Positions 45,780-58,484 of a DNA stretch of 64,000 nt are shown one piece after another. The translations under genes were made by a program, and so were the position numbers. This stretch comes from Zingiber officinale (Eukaryota; Streptophyta; Magnoliopsida; Zingiberales; Zingiberaceae), in assembly GCF_018446385.1 (NCBI RefSeq), contig NC_056004.1, positions 11,374,767-11,438,766 on the forward strand. The letters run 5' to 3'. Positions within the stretch are counted from its first letter, which is position 1. Every line of letters begins with the position of its first letter. The notes below the pieces were generated by a model. The model was given only the letters and a program-made list of their open reading frames with translations. It was not told the DNA's origin and did not search any database.

Positions 45780-48397
45780 TGTTAGAGTGTATACTAAAAG
45801 TCTAGCTTTTTGTAAACATTTATTTTTGAAATAAAAGAATCACATTGGTCAAATGACTACATTTATATGCTAAGTGTAGTTGTTCAATTAATTTATATTG
45901 TAGATAACATGGTGTGTGGTGTCATACACAGAAGATCATGTTATCAGTTCCTTATAAATTATAAATAGTAGCTCACGACTAAGATGGATAGGAACAAACC
46001 ATTGGAATAGTTATAGTATAATTTAGTATTAGTTTATCTTAACAATAAAATTACACTAGTACACTCTGAGTGTATTGAGTAGGACCATTTGAGGTATTTC
46101 TTTTTATACTGACTAAATAAAAGAACAAGACCTCTGTTATTATGAAAGTGTGTGCTCTTAATCCTAATATAATAACAAGCACATATACTTAATATTTATT
46201 TCTTTAATTTATCAAAGGATGCGATTTAATTCGATAAATCAATAGGCCTGATAAGTTGGGAAATGATATTATTTATAGTGTGTGTCGTTGATTATAGAAG
46301 GAAACTGTGTCCTAGAAATCTAGGTTGATGATGTCCCCAAGAGGAGCTCATAAGGATTGTCATGTAAACCCTACAGGTGGATTAGTCCGACATGACAATA
46401 AGGTTGAGTGATACTACTCTTGGAGGTAGATATTAATTAAGTGAATTGTCGGTAACTCATTTAATTAGTGGATATTCTATATCTTAAACATAGGGAGACA
46501 AACACACTCATGATAAGAAGGAGCCCATATAGTAATATGGGATTGGTGCGGTAGTTCAATAATAACTCTTTAGTGGAATGAATTATTATTGATGAACTCG
46601 AGTTGGGTGTTCGGGGCGAACATGGGAAGCTCAAGTTCATCAGGAGGCCAAAACCAATTCCTCCTCTCGGTCTTCGTAGCCTCTTATTTATAAAGTATTA
46701 TACCCACCCATATCCACCTTCTTACCCACCTTAATGTGGTCGGCCATGCCTAGCTTGGAGCCCAAGCTAGGGCCGGTAAAACCAAGGTGAGTTGGTGGCC
46801 GACCCTAGCTTGAGCCCAAGCTTAGGTGACCGACCACAATTAAATAAAAGGGGTTTTATTTTTAAAATAATTTCTTATGTGGAAACCTTAGTTTTAAAAC
46901 AGAGTTTAAAATTTAAATATTTCCTTTTATAGCTTTCTACAAAGGATTAAGAAAATGTTTGATATCTTACCTTATTTGTAGTTAAAAGGAAGTTTTTAAT
47001 GTTTGGTAAAACTTTCCTTTTTTGTAACCATGCTCATGATTTAAAAGAGAGTTTTAAAATTATAAATCTTTCCTTTTATAGCTTTCTACAAAAGATTAAA
47101 AGAAAGATTTGATATCTTTCATTATTTGTAGATTGAAAGGAAGATTTTAATTTTAGAGAAAAACATTCCTTATTGAAATCATCCACATGTTTTAATATAG
47201 AGATTTTAATTTATAAAAGTTTCCTTTTATAGCCAACTATGAAGGGAATTTTTTAAAGAGAATTTTTTATTTTAAAAATTTCCTTAAACAAATTAGGAAG
47301 TTTCAATTTTGTGATTAAAACTTTCCTTGTTGGAGGAATTAAGGTGGCCGACCACATTAATAGAAGAAAAGGAATTTTTTTTATCAATTAAATTTTCCTT
47401 TCTATGGCAAAGAAGATAAGGAAGTTTTTCTTAAAACTTTCCTTATTTGCCAAGACCAAGGAATATAAAAGAGAGGGTAGAGGTGCCTCACCTCAATAGA
47501 ACAATATTTATATTATTCCTCTCTTCTTTTCCATGGTTGTGGTCGGCTCTCATCCCTCTTCTTCCTCCTATTCATCTTCCTTGGTGGCCGGCGGCATCTC
47601 ATCTCAAGGAGTTTAAGGTGGTCAGATCTTGTTAGAGGAAGAAGAAGAGATAAGAGATTTTGTTTCTAGCATCCCTTGGAGCATGGTGGTGGTGGCCGAA
47701 CCTCATCTTCTCTTGAAGTTCTTATGGTGGCCGAAACTTGCTTGGAGAAGAAGGAAGCTTGGGTGGATTCTCATCTTGGTAGATCGTCGCCCATACGACG
47801 TCCGAGATAAGAAGAGAAATACGACAGAAGATCATGAGGTCTATAAGCTACATAAGGTATAACTAGTTAATAGTTTCCGCATCATAACTAGTTCATCATT
47901 TTGTTTTGATTTTGAAATACCAAACACAAGAGGCTAATGAATATAGGTAATCGAATTAATGTTATCGATTTTGTGTTTCTTTTGTTTTTTCGAACTTGTG
48001 TTTCGATTGTTCTTTTTGGTTAAACCTAGGGTTATTATAAGGAGATTAAATATTGAATTTGTTTCTAAGGCTTTGTCTAGGTAGTGGTGGATGATTCCAT
48101 ATCCAAGAAGGCCTAATGCCTCGCCATGTTTGACCTGTAAGCCAAACTTTGAAATAAATATTTAATCGAATTTGTAACATGGGTAGATTTGGATCAATAA
48201 TGTTAAGCATCGTTTGCGATCCAAGTCTAAACCTCTAAGAACAGATAAGTTAAATTTGAAATCAATAATTTTACATTCTGTTTGCGATTCCAAGTTTAAT
48301 TTCTAAAAGAACACAATAGGTTGTTAGGAAAGGTTCAGGAGTTGTACAAAATTTTTATATAGGAGAACTGGCACGATATTCCATGTAACAACCAATA
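45780..48397 (+). repeat. 5' LTR of a further LTR element, same family as the solo LTR
   Basis: 2618 bp from TGTTAGAGTGTATACT to AACCAATA. A primer site follows, so this is the 5' LTR of a forward element whose body is interrupted at 48440 by a Copia insertion and resumes at 62896. Its 3' LTR lies outside the window. Open frames near 47447-47862 are LTR leader sequence. Confidence 0.85.
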
Positions 48398-48399
48398 AT

Positions 48400-48411
48400 T
48401 GGTATCAGAGC
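48400..48411 (+). other. Primer-binding site after the LTR at 45780
   Basis: TGGTATCAGAGC, two bases past the LTR end. Confidence 0.9.
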
Positions 48412-48439
48412 TAGGGTTTGCCTCTGTGTGTTTGGTTTT

Positions 48440-50407
48440 TGTTAGTTAGAGCCCTAGAGCCAATCATTTGATGATTGTATGGACTCATTGTATCATATTC
48501 TTGTATATTAATAAAGGCATTTGTTTGATTATTATACTTATTTGTATTAGTGCCAAATAGACTAAGTATAATAGCGTCCTTGAGTAGAAGGTTCATACCT
48601 ATATCAATCAATTAGTTGAATCGATAGTGAGATGATATAGGGAACACTACTCTAAATCATTCCTAGTCGAGTATTAACATTCAGGGACAATGTTAATACA
48701 ATAAGACTAGCATGTAGGTCAGCTCGATGACTTGATCTCACAAGTCATGGATATAGAGATATCAAGCTGACACATGGGTATGCATTAGAGAATGTATACT
48801 GAATGACCCGCCATGAGAAAGTATCATGGATCGTTATATGAGTGTCATATACTTTCTCATGTGGCTATTAGTATGACTATTAGTTCTTTGACCTGAAGTC
48901 ACCATGGATCCCTATATAAGGAGTTATGTACTTTAGTTTCGTCAAACGTCACCCGTAACAGGGTGGACTATAAAGGCGATTACTGGGTATGTAACAAATT
49001 ATGCAGAGGGATGTGAGTGATGTAGATGGGATCTATCCCTCCCATATGACGGGAGCGACATCAATATTCTTGATAGAGTTAGACCACGAAGTGCATGGCC
49101 ATGCCCAAATGAGTCAACATTAGATGTTGAGCTCATTTGATCGAGTGAGTCTACTTGGAGTTCAAGATTTAGATTGATTAGAAGATGACACGGTCTATGC
49201 CTCACATTGATCAATCTAGATGTCTAGGATAGAAGGACAATGTCATATATTGTGAGGAGTCACAATTAGTAGTCACAAGGTGATGTTGGATCTCGAAATT
49301 TCTTGTAACTTGAGTAGTAATGATGTGTTGCTAGATACCGCTCATTACTTATGCTCCTAAATGGGTTTAGGGCATTGCCAACGTTACAAGAACCTATAGG
49401 GTCACACTCTTAGGATAATTAGATGGAGATTTGGTTCATACGATGAACCAAGAGGATTAGATTCATTTGATGAATCAAATTGGATTAAGAGTAATCCAAA
49501 TTGGGCTAATTGAGTTAGACTCAAATTGATTCATGTATTTAATGAGTCTAATTTAGATTATGACTCATTAGATCAATTTAATTTAATGAATTAGATTCAT
49601 TATATTAAGTTGGCTTGAATCAAATGGTTTGATTAGATCAACCATGAGAGAGATTGAGTCAAGTTTGACTTGACTAGAGAGGAAGAGGAAGAGTCAAGTT
49701 TGACTTGACTCTTTGCCACATCATGAGTGAGGTGGCAAGATGTGGACCAATAGAGTTGTTCCACATCATCTTGTTTTGCCACCTCATGGAGGTTACAAGC
49801 CTCCATTGCATTTAATGTGGGTTGGCCACATTAAATGAGTGGAGGTTACTCATTTGCCACATCATTGTGAGGTGGCAAGATGTGGACCAATGGTAATGGT
49901 CCACATCTTCATGATGTGCCACATCATAGGAGTTACACAACACCTCTTAATGGCCTCCACTTAATTGTAATTAAGTGGAAATGGGGGTTACACACTAAAA
50001 TGTGGCCGGCCACTTTAGAGGTGGGAATGAAATTCATTTTTCATTCAACTCCTCATTTTACTCCTTCTTCTTCCTTGTGCTCTCTCCTTGCTCTCCCTCC
50101 ACTTCCTTGCCGTGACCTATCAAGGTGCTAGCACACCTTTGTTTAGGTTTTCACCATCAAGAATTGTTCGTGTGGATACTTCTAGAGGATCGACACTTGA
50201 CGTTCTCAAGATCCAGCGTACCGTTGGACGAGCGGGATTTGCGAGGGCACGCTTTGAAGGTATAACTCTAATCTAGTGTAGATCTAGAGGTTTTTAAACT
50301 CGTACTCGTAATTTTCTTTCGGTTTTCCTTGCACGGATCTACGGCTTTGGGTAATTCGGGGTTTCCGCGACGCGAAAAGCGGTTTTCGCGGCCCGAAAAA
50401 CCCAACA
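48440..50407 (+). repeat. Copia 5' LTR
   Basis: 1968 bp, TGTTAGTTAGAGCCC to AAAACCCAACA. Open frames inside (for example 49880-50276) are LTR sequence shared with the other LTR, not genes. Confidence 0.95.
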
Positions 50408-50408
50408 G

Positions 50409-50420
50409 TGGTATCAGAGC
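50409..50420 (+). other. Copia primer-binding site (initiator Met tRNA)
   Basis: TGGTATCAGAGC, one base past the LTR. Confidence 0.93.
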
Positions 50421-52099
50421 CACGTGCAAGGCTTGTACGAGTTTATTTTTGGTTTTATGAAAACTAAAGTTTCTGTAATTTTCTGTAAAATTATAATTTT
50501 ATAGTTTTTATGGGTAATTTTTTCGTAGAAGCGAAGCACAAGTGTCTTGGCACTTGTAGGCTTCGGCTACCCGAAAGATTTTTCCAAAACGGCTTCGTTT
50601 TGCCCCAAATCCGTTTGGGACAGCGGGTTTGGGTGCCATTAGATCGCAAAGGAGCAACTCACGATGGTTAGATCGTGGGTAGGGGTACTACCCCTAACCC
50701 CGCAAGGGGATTTGCTCCACGATTGCACCCGAAATCGCTAAAAACGAATCCGCCGGGAAGATTTTTTCCGAAACGGCAATGTCTCGGCCCAAATCATTTT
50801 GGGACAGCGGGTTTAGGCGCTGTTGGATCACAAAGGAACCCTCGCGATGGTTAGATCGCGGGTAGGGGCGCTGCCCCTGGCCCCGCAAGGGGATCCGTTC
50901 CGCGATTGCGCCCGAAATCGCTAAACGGGACCGCCGGGAAATTTTACTCGTAAAAATTGTAAAAAATTAATTTTAAAATTATAAAAAAATTATGAAAATA
51001 TATAATTTTGAATTATATATTAATTTTGTGATAGTCATGGCCCAAAAACCCAATATGATTGGATTGTGTTGTAATTCATAATACGGCCTGCGTGCCGTTA
51101 TGTGTTTGCGCGTGTTGTATATTTTTATTTTTTTTCGCGACCTGCGCGTCGTGCCTTCTCTTATATTCTTGTTGTAAATTAGATTTAGACTCGAATGTAA
51201 CTCGGGTTTCAAATTGTAATGTACAAATTGGAGCGGTGGAGGGTCCACACGAGACGGAGTTCCGAGGCGGGCACGAGCAACACAAGGTGGTCAAAGGGAG
51301 GAGCTTGGAGAAGCTGTTGACCCTAGGTTGACCAGTCGATCTTCTCATTGGCTTGAGAAGATCGTAGTAGGGCCATGACTAAATCACAAATAAATTAATT
51401 AATTTCTTGTGTATGTGATGCATATTTAATAAGTAGTTAATTAATTAGTACCTTACGATTAGATTAGATCTAAGTCGTGCACATGATGCACCCTTGCGAT
51501 TAGATTAGATCTAAGTCGTGCACAAGATGCATACTTTTTCGATTAGATTAGATCTCAATCGACTCAACTCTAAATGCCTAACCGTGCCGTGATACCTATC
51601 ACTACCTCGATCACATGTATTGTTGAATCTGCCAAAGCAGAGCAATACATATTATCTTGGTAGGGTACGGAGGGACAATCTTGGTCCCGCCTATCAACGC
51701 ATGGGTGAATACAAACTCAATTAGATTGAGTATTCCTAGTTACTCGGTTGGATCGAGTCAACTATAGGCATTATTCCAACGGTTGGAAAAGATAGGTCAA
51801 AATCACATCTATATTAACTCTCGGGCATATTAGCCAAAGCTAACTCGAGTTTTAATATAAATGCGGATATTGATTCTATAAACAAGAGTTGCATAGAGAT
51901 GTAATTGGTAATCGTTACCTACCGATCATACTAAGCCTTGGGCATATTAGCCAAAGCTAACTCAAGGGTTAGTATGATGTGGATCTTGTCCCACAAGAAT
52001 TATAGTATTCAGTGGGAGCATCATTTAGTTAAAGGCCTAATTAAATGATTTTAAAATAATATGATATTTATTTCTGCAAATTTTCTGTTGTAGATAACC
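50421..52099 (+). other. Copia 5' leader
   Basis: Untranslated region with two related GC-rich blocks (50520-50740 and 50745-50940) that share 'TTTGGGACAGCGGGTTT' and 'CCCCGCAAGGGGAT', so the leader contains an internal duplication. Further on, a 55-60-base GATTAGATTAGATCT-containing unit is repeated (51456-51560). Confidence 0.75.
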
Positions 52100-53583
52100 A
52101 TGACGTCGAATACGAACTCTTTCTCCCTGCGTTCTGTCCTTAAGAAGGACAAGCTCAACGGAGCAAATTTCCTGGACTGGTACAGGAACCTGAGAATTAT
52201 TCTCACTCAGGAATGTAAACTGTACGTTCTGGAGCAGCCCATTCCGGAGGCTCCTCCTGCCACTGCCACGCGAGCAGACCGAGATTCTTACAAGAAGCAT
52301 CAAGATGACGCATTAGATGTGTCCTGTCTTATGCTCGCGACCATGAACTCTGAGCTTCAGAAGCAACATGAGTTGATGGGCGCTTACGATATGGTTGAGC
52401 ATCTTTGTCACCTATATCAAGGACAAGCAAGGCACTGGAAGAGGAACTCCAAAGAATACCTGGAAGATCTTAAGAAAAAGAGAAATAAGATTTCTACTTC
52501 AGGTATACATGTTATAGAAGTCAACCTCTCTATTTTTTCATCGTGGGTATTAGATACCGGATGTGCTTCGCACATTTGTACTAATGTACAAGCGCTGAGG
52601 AATAGCAGGGCATTGACGAAGGGTGAGATAGACCTACGAGTAGGCAATGGAGCACGAGTTGCTGCTATTGCTGTAGGAACTTATCATCTATCTCTTCCCT
52701 CTGGGCTTGTACTAGAATTAGATGATTTTTGTTATGTGCCTGCCTTGATTAAGAACATTATATCAGTTTCTTGTTTGGACAAGAAAGGATTCTCATTTAT
52801 AATAAAGAACAAATGTTGTTCTGTCTATTTAAACGATATGTTCTATTGTAGTGCACCTCTGATGAACGGACTCTATATTCTAGACCTTGAGAGCTCTATC
52901 TATAACGCTAATACCAAGAGGTTCAAATCGAACGATATGAACCACACCTATCTCTGGCACTGTCGCTTAGGTCATATAAATGACAAGCGCTTATCCCAGC
53001 TCCATAAGGATGGTTTGCTAGACTCATTTGATTTTTAATCATATGAGATATGCGAGTCATGCCTACGAGGCAAGATGACCAAGACTCCCTTTAGTGGGCA
53101 CAGCGAGAGAGCGACTGATCTGTTAGGACTCATACATAGTGATGTATGTGGCCCTTTCAATGTCGCTGCTAGAGGCGGTTATAGGTACTTCATCACATTT
53201 ACTGATGACTTCAGTAGATATGGTTATGTGTATTTGATGACACATAAATCTGAATCCTTTGAAAAGTTCAAAGAATTCAAGAATGAAGTACAGAACTAGC
53301 TTGGCAAGAGTATTAAGGTACTTCGATCAGATCGAGGTGGAGAATACTTAAGCCATGAGTTTCGTGACTACTTAGCTGAGTGTGGGATTTTATCTCAACT
53401 CACTCCTCCTGGAACACCACAGTGGAATGGTGTATCCGAAAGGAGGAATCGTACCTTATTAGATATGGTACGATCTATGATGAGTCACACAGATCTTCCG
53501 ACATATCTATGGGGATATGCTCTAGACACGGCAGCTTTCATTCTCAACCGAGTTCCATCCAAGGCCGTGATAAAGACACCATA
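52100..53583 (+). pseudogene. Copia gag, protease and integrase N-terminal half
   Basis: ATG 52100 begins gag (FSLRSVLKKDKLNGANFLDW). After QGQARH the frame jumps directly to a protease-proximal part (YLEDLKKKRNKIS), so most of the gag C-terminal half and its zinc knuckle are deleted. Protease DTGCASHICTN, the pre-integrase zinc region (HCRLGHINDKRL, CESCLRGK) and the integrase core (HSDVCGPF, FTDDFSRYGY, LRSDRGGEYL, GTPQWNGVSERRN) follow. Stops occur at 53036 (TAA) and 53297 (TAG) in the same frame. The CACTA insertion cuts the frame at 53583. Confidence 0.9.
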
Positions 53584-53604
53584 CACTACAACAAAATCGC
53601 TCAT

Positions 53605-53925
53605 AGACATCGGTTTTCCACCGGTGTCTATTTGATTTTCGACCGATCTCTATGAAGCCGATGTTAAAAGTCTGCCATTTTAGACATCGGGTTAAAACCG
53701 GTGTAGTATCACTTAACGACACCGGTTTTCGAATCGGTTATTAACCGGTGTAGTATCACTTAACGACACCGTTTTATACACGGTGTAAAACTGATGTAAT
53801 ATTGTATGTTAATAACACCAGTTTTGGCAGCGGTAAATGACTGATGTAATATTACTTTATAACACCGATTTTACATCGGTGGAAAACCGATGTAATATGT
53901 ATTTTTTTTAACAACACAGATTTGA
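53605..53925. repeat. Left subterminal repeats of the CACTA element
   Basis: Repeated ACACCGGTTTT / AAACCGGTGT / ACCGATGTAAT words in both orientations. Such motifs are usual binding sites for the CACTA transposase accessory protein. The right-end counterpart is 58660-58860. Confidence 0.85.
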
Positions 53926-54343
53926 TTTTAAAACCGACAATAACAAAAAAAAAATACACAAATATTCACAAATTGTACAAATATTCTTCATTCAATAATA
54001 TCCATAAAATACACAAATATTCACAAATTATATAAATAATCTTCTTACAACAATATCCATAAAATACCCAAACATTCTTTTTACATCAAAAGCTAGCTAA
54101 TAGATATCAAAATCAAGGTAGAACATTCTTTTAACACATCAAGGTAGAACCGCACTTCAAATGTAATCTAGCATGCATTCAGCCCACTCGAACTGCATTT
54201 CATCAATTTCAACTCTGGAGTACTTGAGATTTGTAAACTGTAAAAACACATAAATCCACACTATGTCAAATAACTAAAACAAATGTGTACATGTATCAAA
54301 TAAAAAATATAAGATCACAAGTGCTTGTCATAAACATGCTTAC

Positions 54344-54446
54344 CAGCGTGTTGAAACCTATTCTGTGAATGGTGGCTTCGAATGAACTTCACGAGCAAGG
54401 CCAAAATTTGCTATCTTCACAAAGTCCTTGGTTACCAATAAGTTCT
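54344..54446 (-). pseudogene. Exon fragment of a CDKF/MAK-like protein kinase
   Basis: The reverse strand has an acceptor (CCTTTGCAG), an open exon and a donor (GTAAGC). It reads [20 protein letters not shown] and then PPFTE-stop-VSTRW, the kinase activation segment of plant MAK/CDKF-type kinases. The DFG Asp is changed to Asn and the activation-loop Tyr codon to TAG. Only this exon (103 bp) is recognisable. It is a captured, non-functional piece. Confidence 0.75.
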
Positions 54447-54689
54447 CTGCAAAGGCCATAATCTAGTTTAATAGAATGCTAACTTCACCAGAATAATTAT
54501 AGGTGCATAAATCACATTTAACAAAATAAATGCTAATCCTAGATAACAACGTTGTAGGAATAGATTTGTTAAGAGCACACAAATGAATCTTTATGGGGAT
54601 ATTTGGTTAAAAGCGGAACTAAAGAGGTACACCTACCTCCCATGTCAATAAGTCACTTCCTCGAGTTGGATATGGCTTTTGCAAATCTA

Positions 54690-55290
54690 GCTCCATATAG
54701 AAGCTAAATACATCTTTGTCATGGGTAGATGCTGCACCAGTAGTCCAGCCATGGATTTCAAAGGTTAATTAAAAGCTAAATTCCGCTATCACATTGCAGT
54801 ACCAAGCAGGATGCATGTGTGCTTACCATCTCCGAAACCAAAGCATGGGATTAAGTTATCTTCGTCAAATGATGACAAGGTTCGTCCAATAATTGAAATT
54901 GCTTGTTCATAAGGATTTTTAGTAGTTCCAACGTGGTGCAAGCTGCTGCCATGGAATGAGTTCTTACCTGTCGACGGATCGGAGACAATCAATTAGATTT
55001 GTGCTTTAATGAAACACAAGAATCCATCGACCTGTACCTGTCCACTCATTGCTTTTTGTGAAGTCAATTCCTACAATGAGATTTGATGATTCAAGCCCAG
55101 ATTTTGTCAGCTCCTCTGTTACCTGTTGAAATTGCACGCCACAGAGCAATATAATTAATGTGCGTTAATTATGGGCTTCTCAAACAGCTTTATTCTTCCG
55201 TGAAATAAATAAATTACCTGCTGTAAGGAGGTAAAGCCATCGGCTATCCTCGAGAACTTGTGTTCCAACTTGGGCTTCTTTACACTGGTC
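54690..55290 (-). pseudogene. RGLG/copine-type E3 ubiquitin ligase gene fragment, introns kept
   Basis: Four exons are readable on the reverse strand. About 55290-55218 ends FSRIADGFTSLQQ. 55122-55038 has GLESSNLIVGIDFTKSNEWT. 54967-54827 has HHVGTTKNPYEQAISIIGRT and DEDNLIPCFGFGD. 54731 to about 54690 has ASTHDKDVFSFY. GT...AG introns separate them. This is the start of the copine/vWA domain of RGLG-type RING ubiquitin ligases. The RING and the rest are absent. Confidence 0.85.
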
Positions 55291-55774
55291 GTGTTAGTTG
55301 GAGAGAGAGATGGGTGTGCCATGGAATGAAACTCATATGGAGGAGGATGACGGTGATGTATATACCTTGCTTGGTGTTTGGATTTGTTTATGCAAGGAAT
55401 GAGCACTGCATCATCTACTGGGGATCTTTAACCATGCTTTATTTTTGAAGCAACTACATCAGCACACTGGGTTACATTAGTTTGCTTTTTGTTCTAGCAT
55501 CTAAAGCAAAAGAAAGTACATAAAGGATAGAGGATAAGGAATAACCATGACAAGAAACCAGGAAAATATATAATAACAGTAGTCCTTCAAAGACAATGAA
55601 AATAAAGTAACTAACTTAAATCTGAAGGTGATGCGTAAGTTCAAAAATCTTAATAAAATAAATTATAAGTCGACATAAAAGGATATAGCTTTATAAGTAA
55701 TTTAGAAATTATAGACAGTTTTAATTTAGAAACCTACTACAACACTATGTTAAAGGTTTATGCAGAAAATAAGC

Positions 55775-56694
55775 TGTTGGCCTCAATAGCACTGATCCAA
55801 CTGCTAAGTGCTCATATCAAACTGCTTCTCCACTCATTAGCCTTGAGTACTCCAACCGCTGGGATCCAATGACCGATGAGAGGAGCAGTATCGGGTCATC
55901 TCAAGAGGCTCCTCAGATCTATAGGTTTAACTTGGAGGAGATAGAATGTGCTACTCAGTACTTTTCGGAGGTGAATTTACTTAGCAAGAAAAGCAGCTTT
56001 GCGGCAACATACAAGGGGATACTACACGATGGAACGGAGGTTGCAGTGAAGAGGATCAACAAGACTAGTTGCAAGTCAGAGGAAGCTGAGTTTCTCATGG
56101 GTTTGAAGGCATTGACATTGCTAAGGCATGAGAACCTAGTTGGATTAAGGGGCTTCTGTTATTCAAGAGCAAGAGGAGAGTGTTTCCTCATTTATGATTT
56201 TGTTGCAAATGGGAGTTTGTCGGAATATCTAGATGTCAAATGCGATGAGATTCACAAGGTCCTTGATTGGTCTGTAAGAGTTTGTATCATCAAAGGCATT
56301 GCTAAAGGTATTCTACTTGACCTATATGACTATTTATTTTCCTTCTCAGATAGCTATCATAATGAATATACTACTGTAACAACAACAGCAACAAACATTG
56401 ATCATTTAAGATGGAATTTCATCTTGTCATTTAACTACATTTGCACTTTGCCTTGAGGAATCCTAATTTGTTTGATTCTTACATAGGTATGGAATATCTC
56501 CACAGCGACAAACCTAGCAAGCCCTCCTTGCTCCATCAAAACATGTCATCGACAAAAGTCCTCATTGACCGCCATTTCAACCCCCTACTCTCCAGTTCTG
56601 CCCTGCACAAACTATTAGCAGACGATGCCATTTTCTCCTCTCTCAAAACAAGTGCTGCCATGGGCTACTTAGCCCCCGAGTACTCTACCAATTA
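55775..56694 (+). pseudogene. LRR receptor-like kinase gene fragment, one intron kept
   Basis: The forward exon (about 55775-56307) runs through PLISLEYSNRWDP, FNLEEIECATQYFSE, VAVKRINKTSCKSEE (kinase Lys) and LRHENLVGLRGFC. A 179-bp intron (56308-56486, GT...AG) follows, then an exon with MEYLHSDKPSKPSLLHQN and AMGYLAPEYST to a stop at 56694. The piece covers the N-lobe and part of the C-lobe; the usual HRD and DFG motifs are absent or atypical, and the rest of the kinase is missing. Orientation is opposite to the other captured pieces. Confidence 0.82.
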
Positions 56695-56923
56695 AAATAA
56701 ATTATAGTGGCAAATACTCTACCTGAGCAGGCTATCCAAAGCAAACCTTGTGGATGCAATAAATTATAGTGGCAAATACTCTACCAATTAAAATAAAGTA
56801 ATCCAAAGGATTAAGTCTATGTCCAGAAACAATTAAGGTAATTTGATGTGCCTATATTGAAATTAATTACTATACAGATACATATGTACTCTGAAGGGGG
56901 GATACACAGTGAATATAGCTCAC

Positions 56924-57023
56924 CTTGCAATGCTTTAATCGGATGCAATCATATTTATCATCTCGAACCCATCTCACTGCTGGAGTGGTATTTCCTAAAG
57001 CACAGAATCGAGTGCCAACTGAT
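56924..57023 (-). pseudogene. Unidentified captured exon-like fragment
   Basis: On the reverse strand it is bounded by TTCAG and GTGAGC. One frame reads SVGTRFCALGNTTPAVRWVR and continues with DDKYDCIRLKHCK, which looks like real protein. I do not recognise the gene. Confidence 0.45.
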
Positions 57024-57065
57024 CTGAACAGAAACTAAAATAATATTATGAGTAAAAACACTTAC

Positions 57066-57172
57066 CCTCATCCTCCTCTAGTTTTGATTCCTCCACATGA
57101 AGCAACTCCTTGACCCTTGCTTGATTCTCTGCACTTCCCAATCCAGTATCTAAAATAAGCACATCGCATCCT
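57066..57172 (-). pseudogene. Second unidentified captured exon-like fragment
   Basis: On the reverse strand it is bounded by TTTCAG and GTAAG. An open frame reads GCDVLILDTGLGSAENQARV, followed by KELLHVEESKLEEDE. Its phase does not join cleanly to 56924-57023, so they may not be consecutive exons. Gene unknown. Confidence 0.4.
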
Positions 57173-57599
57173 CTGAAACAATGTGTAAATGTATGTCAGA
57201 AAGAAGCAGGGTGGAATTAGGCATCGAAAACTGAATTAAAAAAAAACCCTAGAGGGTGGAAATTAAATTACAAAAACCTGGAGGAAATGAACATACAAAA
57301 GAAACGCTAACCATAGGTACGGCTCCCTTCTTTTAACATAACCATATTAAATTTATATTCTAACCTAAACCATCCAATATCTAAATTCCCATTAGATCTT
57401 CAAGGTTACAATCTTCCATAATCACCTAACATGAAACCTAAATGTCACTGAAACCATTTCAGATTCAGGTTAATCTTTATTTACAACATTCAATTACCCA
57501 ATATAACAACTCTTATCCTTGTTAACTAGTAACACATCATACCCTTAACCTCCAACACCAGAACAAACAAATTCTTATTGACTCTGCCGTGGATCCAGC

Positions 57600-58400
57600 T
57601 CAAAACACACAGGATTCATTAGGTAACATCTACTGCAACTAATGATCGCACAAGGGTAAGGAACAAGAAATAAACCGTACCTCAATCCCCTACAAACAGA
57701 ACATTACATAGTGCATCTTCACTAGCCGGATCAAGAAGAAAGAATAACAAGAAGTCATCAAAACAACCTGTTAACAACAACAACAGATCGACCTCATTAC
57801 CTCTGCACCCTTCAATCACCGGAGACGATCACTGATACGAAGAAGAGATCGATCCAACAGAGCTGTGCTGGCCGGGACCAAAATACCAGTCTCTGCTTCC
57901 CAGTAAGAACCACCTGAATCAACACTAGAAAGGATCAAGGTTCGAATTCACAACAAAAACCAAACCCTTACCTCCAAGATCGAAGTTAGGGCAACGACTT
58001 GTTCTTGCCGACGAACAGGGACAGAGATTGGGAAGGAACAATGGTTGTTACCTCCTCCAAACAATCGATGCTAGCCTGATCCAACGCCGATGCCCTTGGT
58101 TCCCTCCCGACAGCCGGCGAAATCCACCGATCGAGATCCGTCGCCGTTGTTCACCGAGATCAGAGAAGGGAGGAAGGGATCGGGGAGAAAGAAGGTTCGG
58201 CTGTAACTAACCTCTCTTCCTCTCAACGCTCCAAGGTCCGCTCTTCGCCGGCGCCACCGAGAGAAGAAGAAATCGCCGGTCTCAGTCGCGTGAAGTCCGA
58301 AGTCGCGAGAAGCAGAGGAAGAACAGCGGAGAAAGTCGAGGGAAAAGAAAAGGCTTCGGCGCTTTATAGAGAGGTTAACCCCAAACCCCATCCTCAACCT
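57600..58400 (-). promoter_or_regulatory. Promoter/5' leader-like right end of the CACTA element
   Basis: GC-rich, with a TATA-like word (TCTATAAAGC, reverse strand, about 58362-58371) upstream of a 108-codon reverse frame (58071-58397) rich in Arg/Ser/Phe. Several GT donor-like sites follow (for example GAGGTAAGG near 57972). It resembles a 5' leader rather than a conserved protein. It faces the captured minus-strand exons. Confidence 0.4.
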
Positions 58401-58484
58401 TTAACAATCAGACGATTAAGAAGAGGAAGAGATTCAAGAAGGGGAAGAGGGAGATGAGGCTGAGAGGTTTAGGTTTAGGCTGAG

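Noticed and set aside
49880..50276. Open frames in the Copia LTR (also at 62368-62764)
   Set aside because: They are present in both LTRs at the same place with no domain; leader or U3 sequence rather than genes.
55869..56694. Active receptor kinase gene
   Set aside because: Only part of the kinase domain remains, usual catalytic motifs are missing or atypical, it ends in a stop shortly after APEYST, and it lies inside a CACTA element.
58071..58397. Protein-coding gene of 108 codons on the minus strand
   Set aside because: GC-rich, Arg/Ser-rich without recognisable domain, overlapping a promoter/leader-like region. Kept only as a possible 5' leader.
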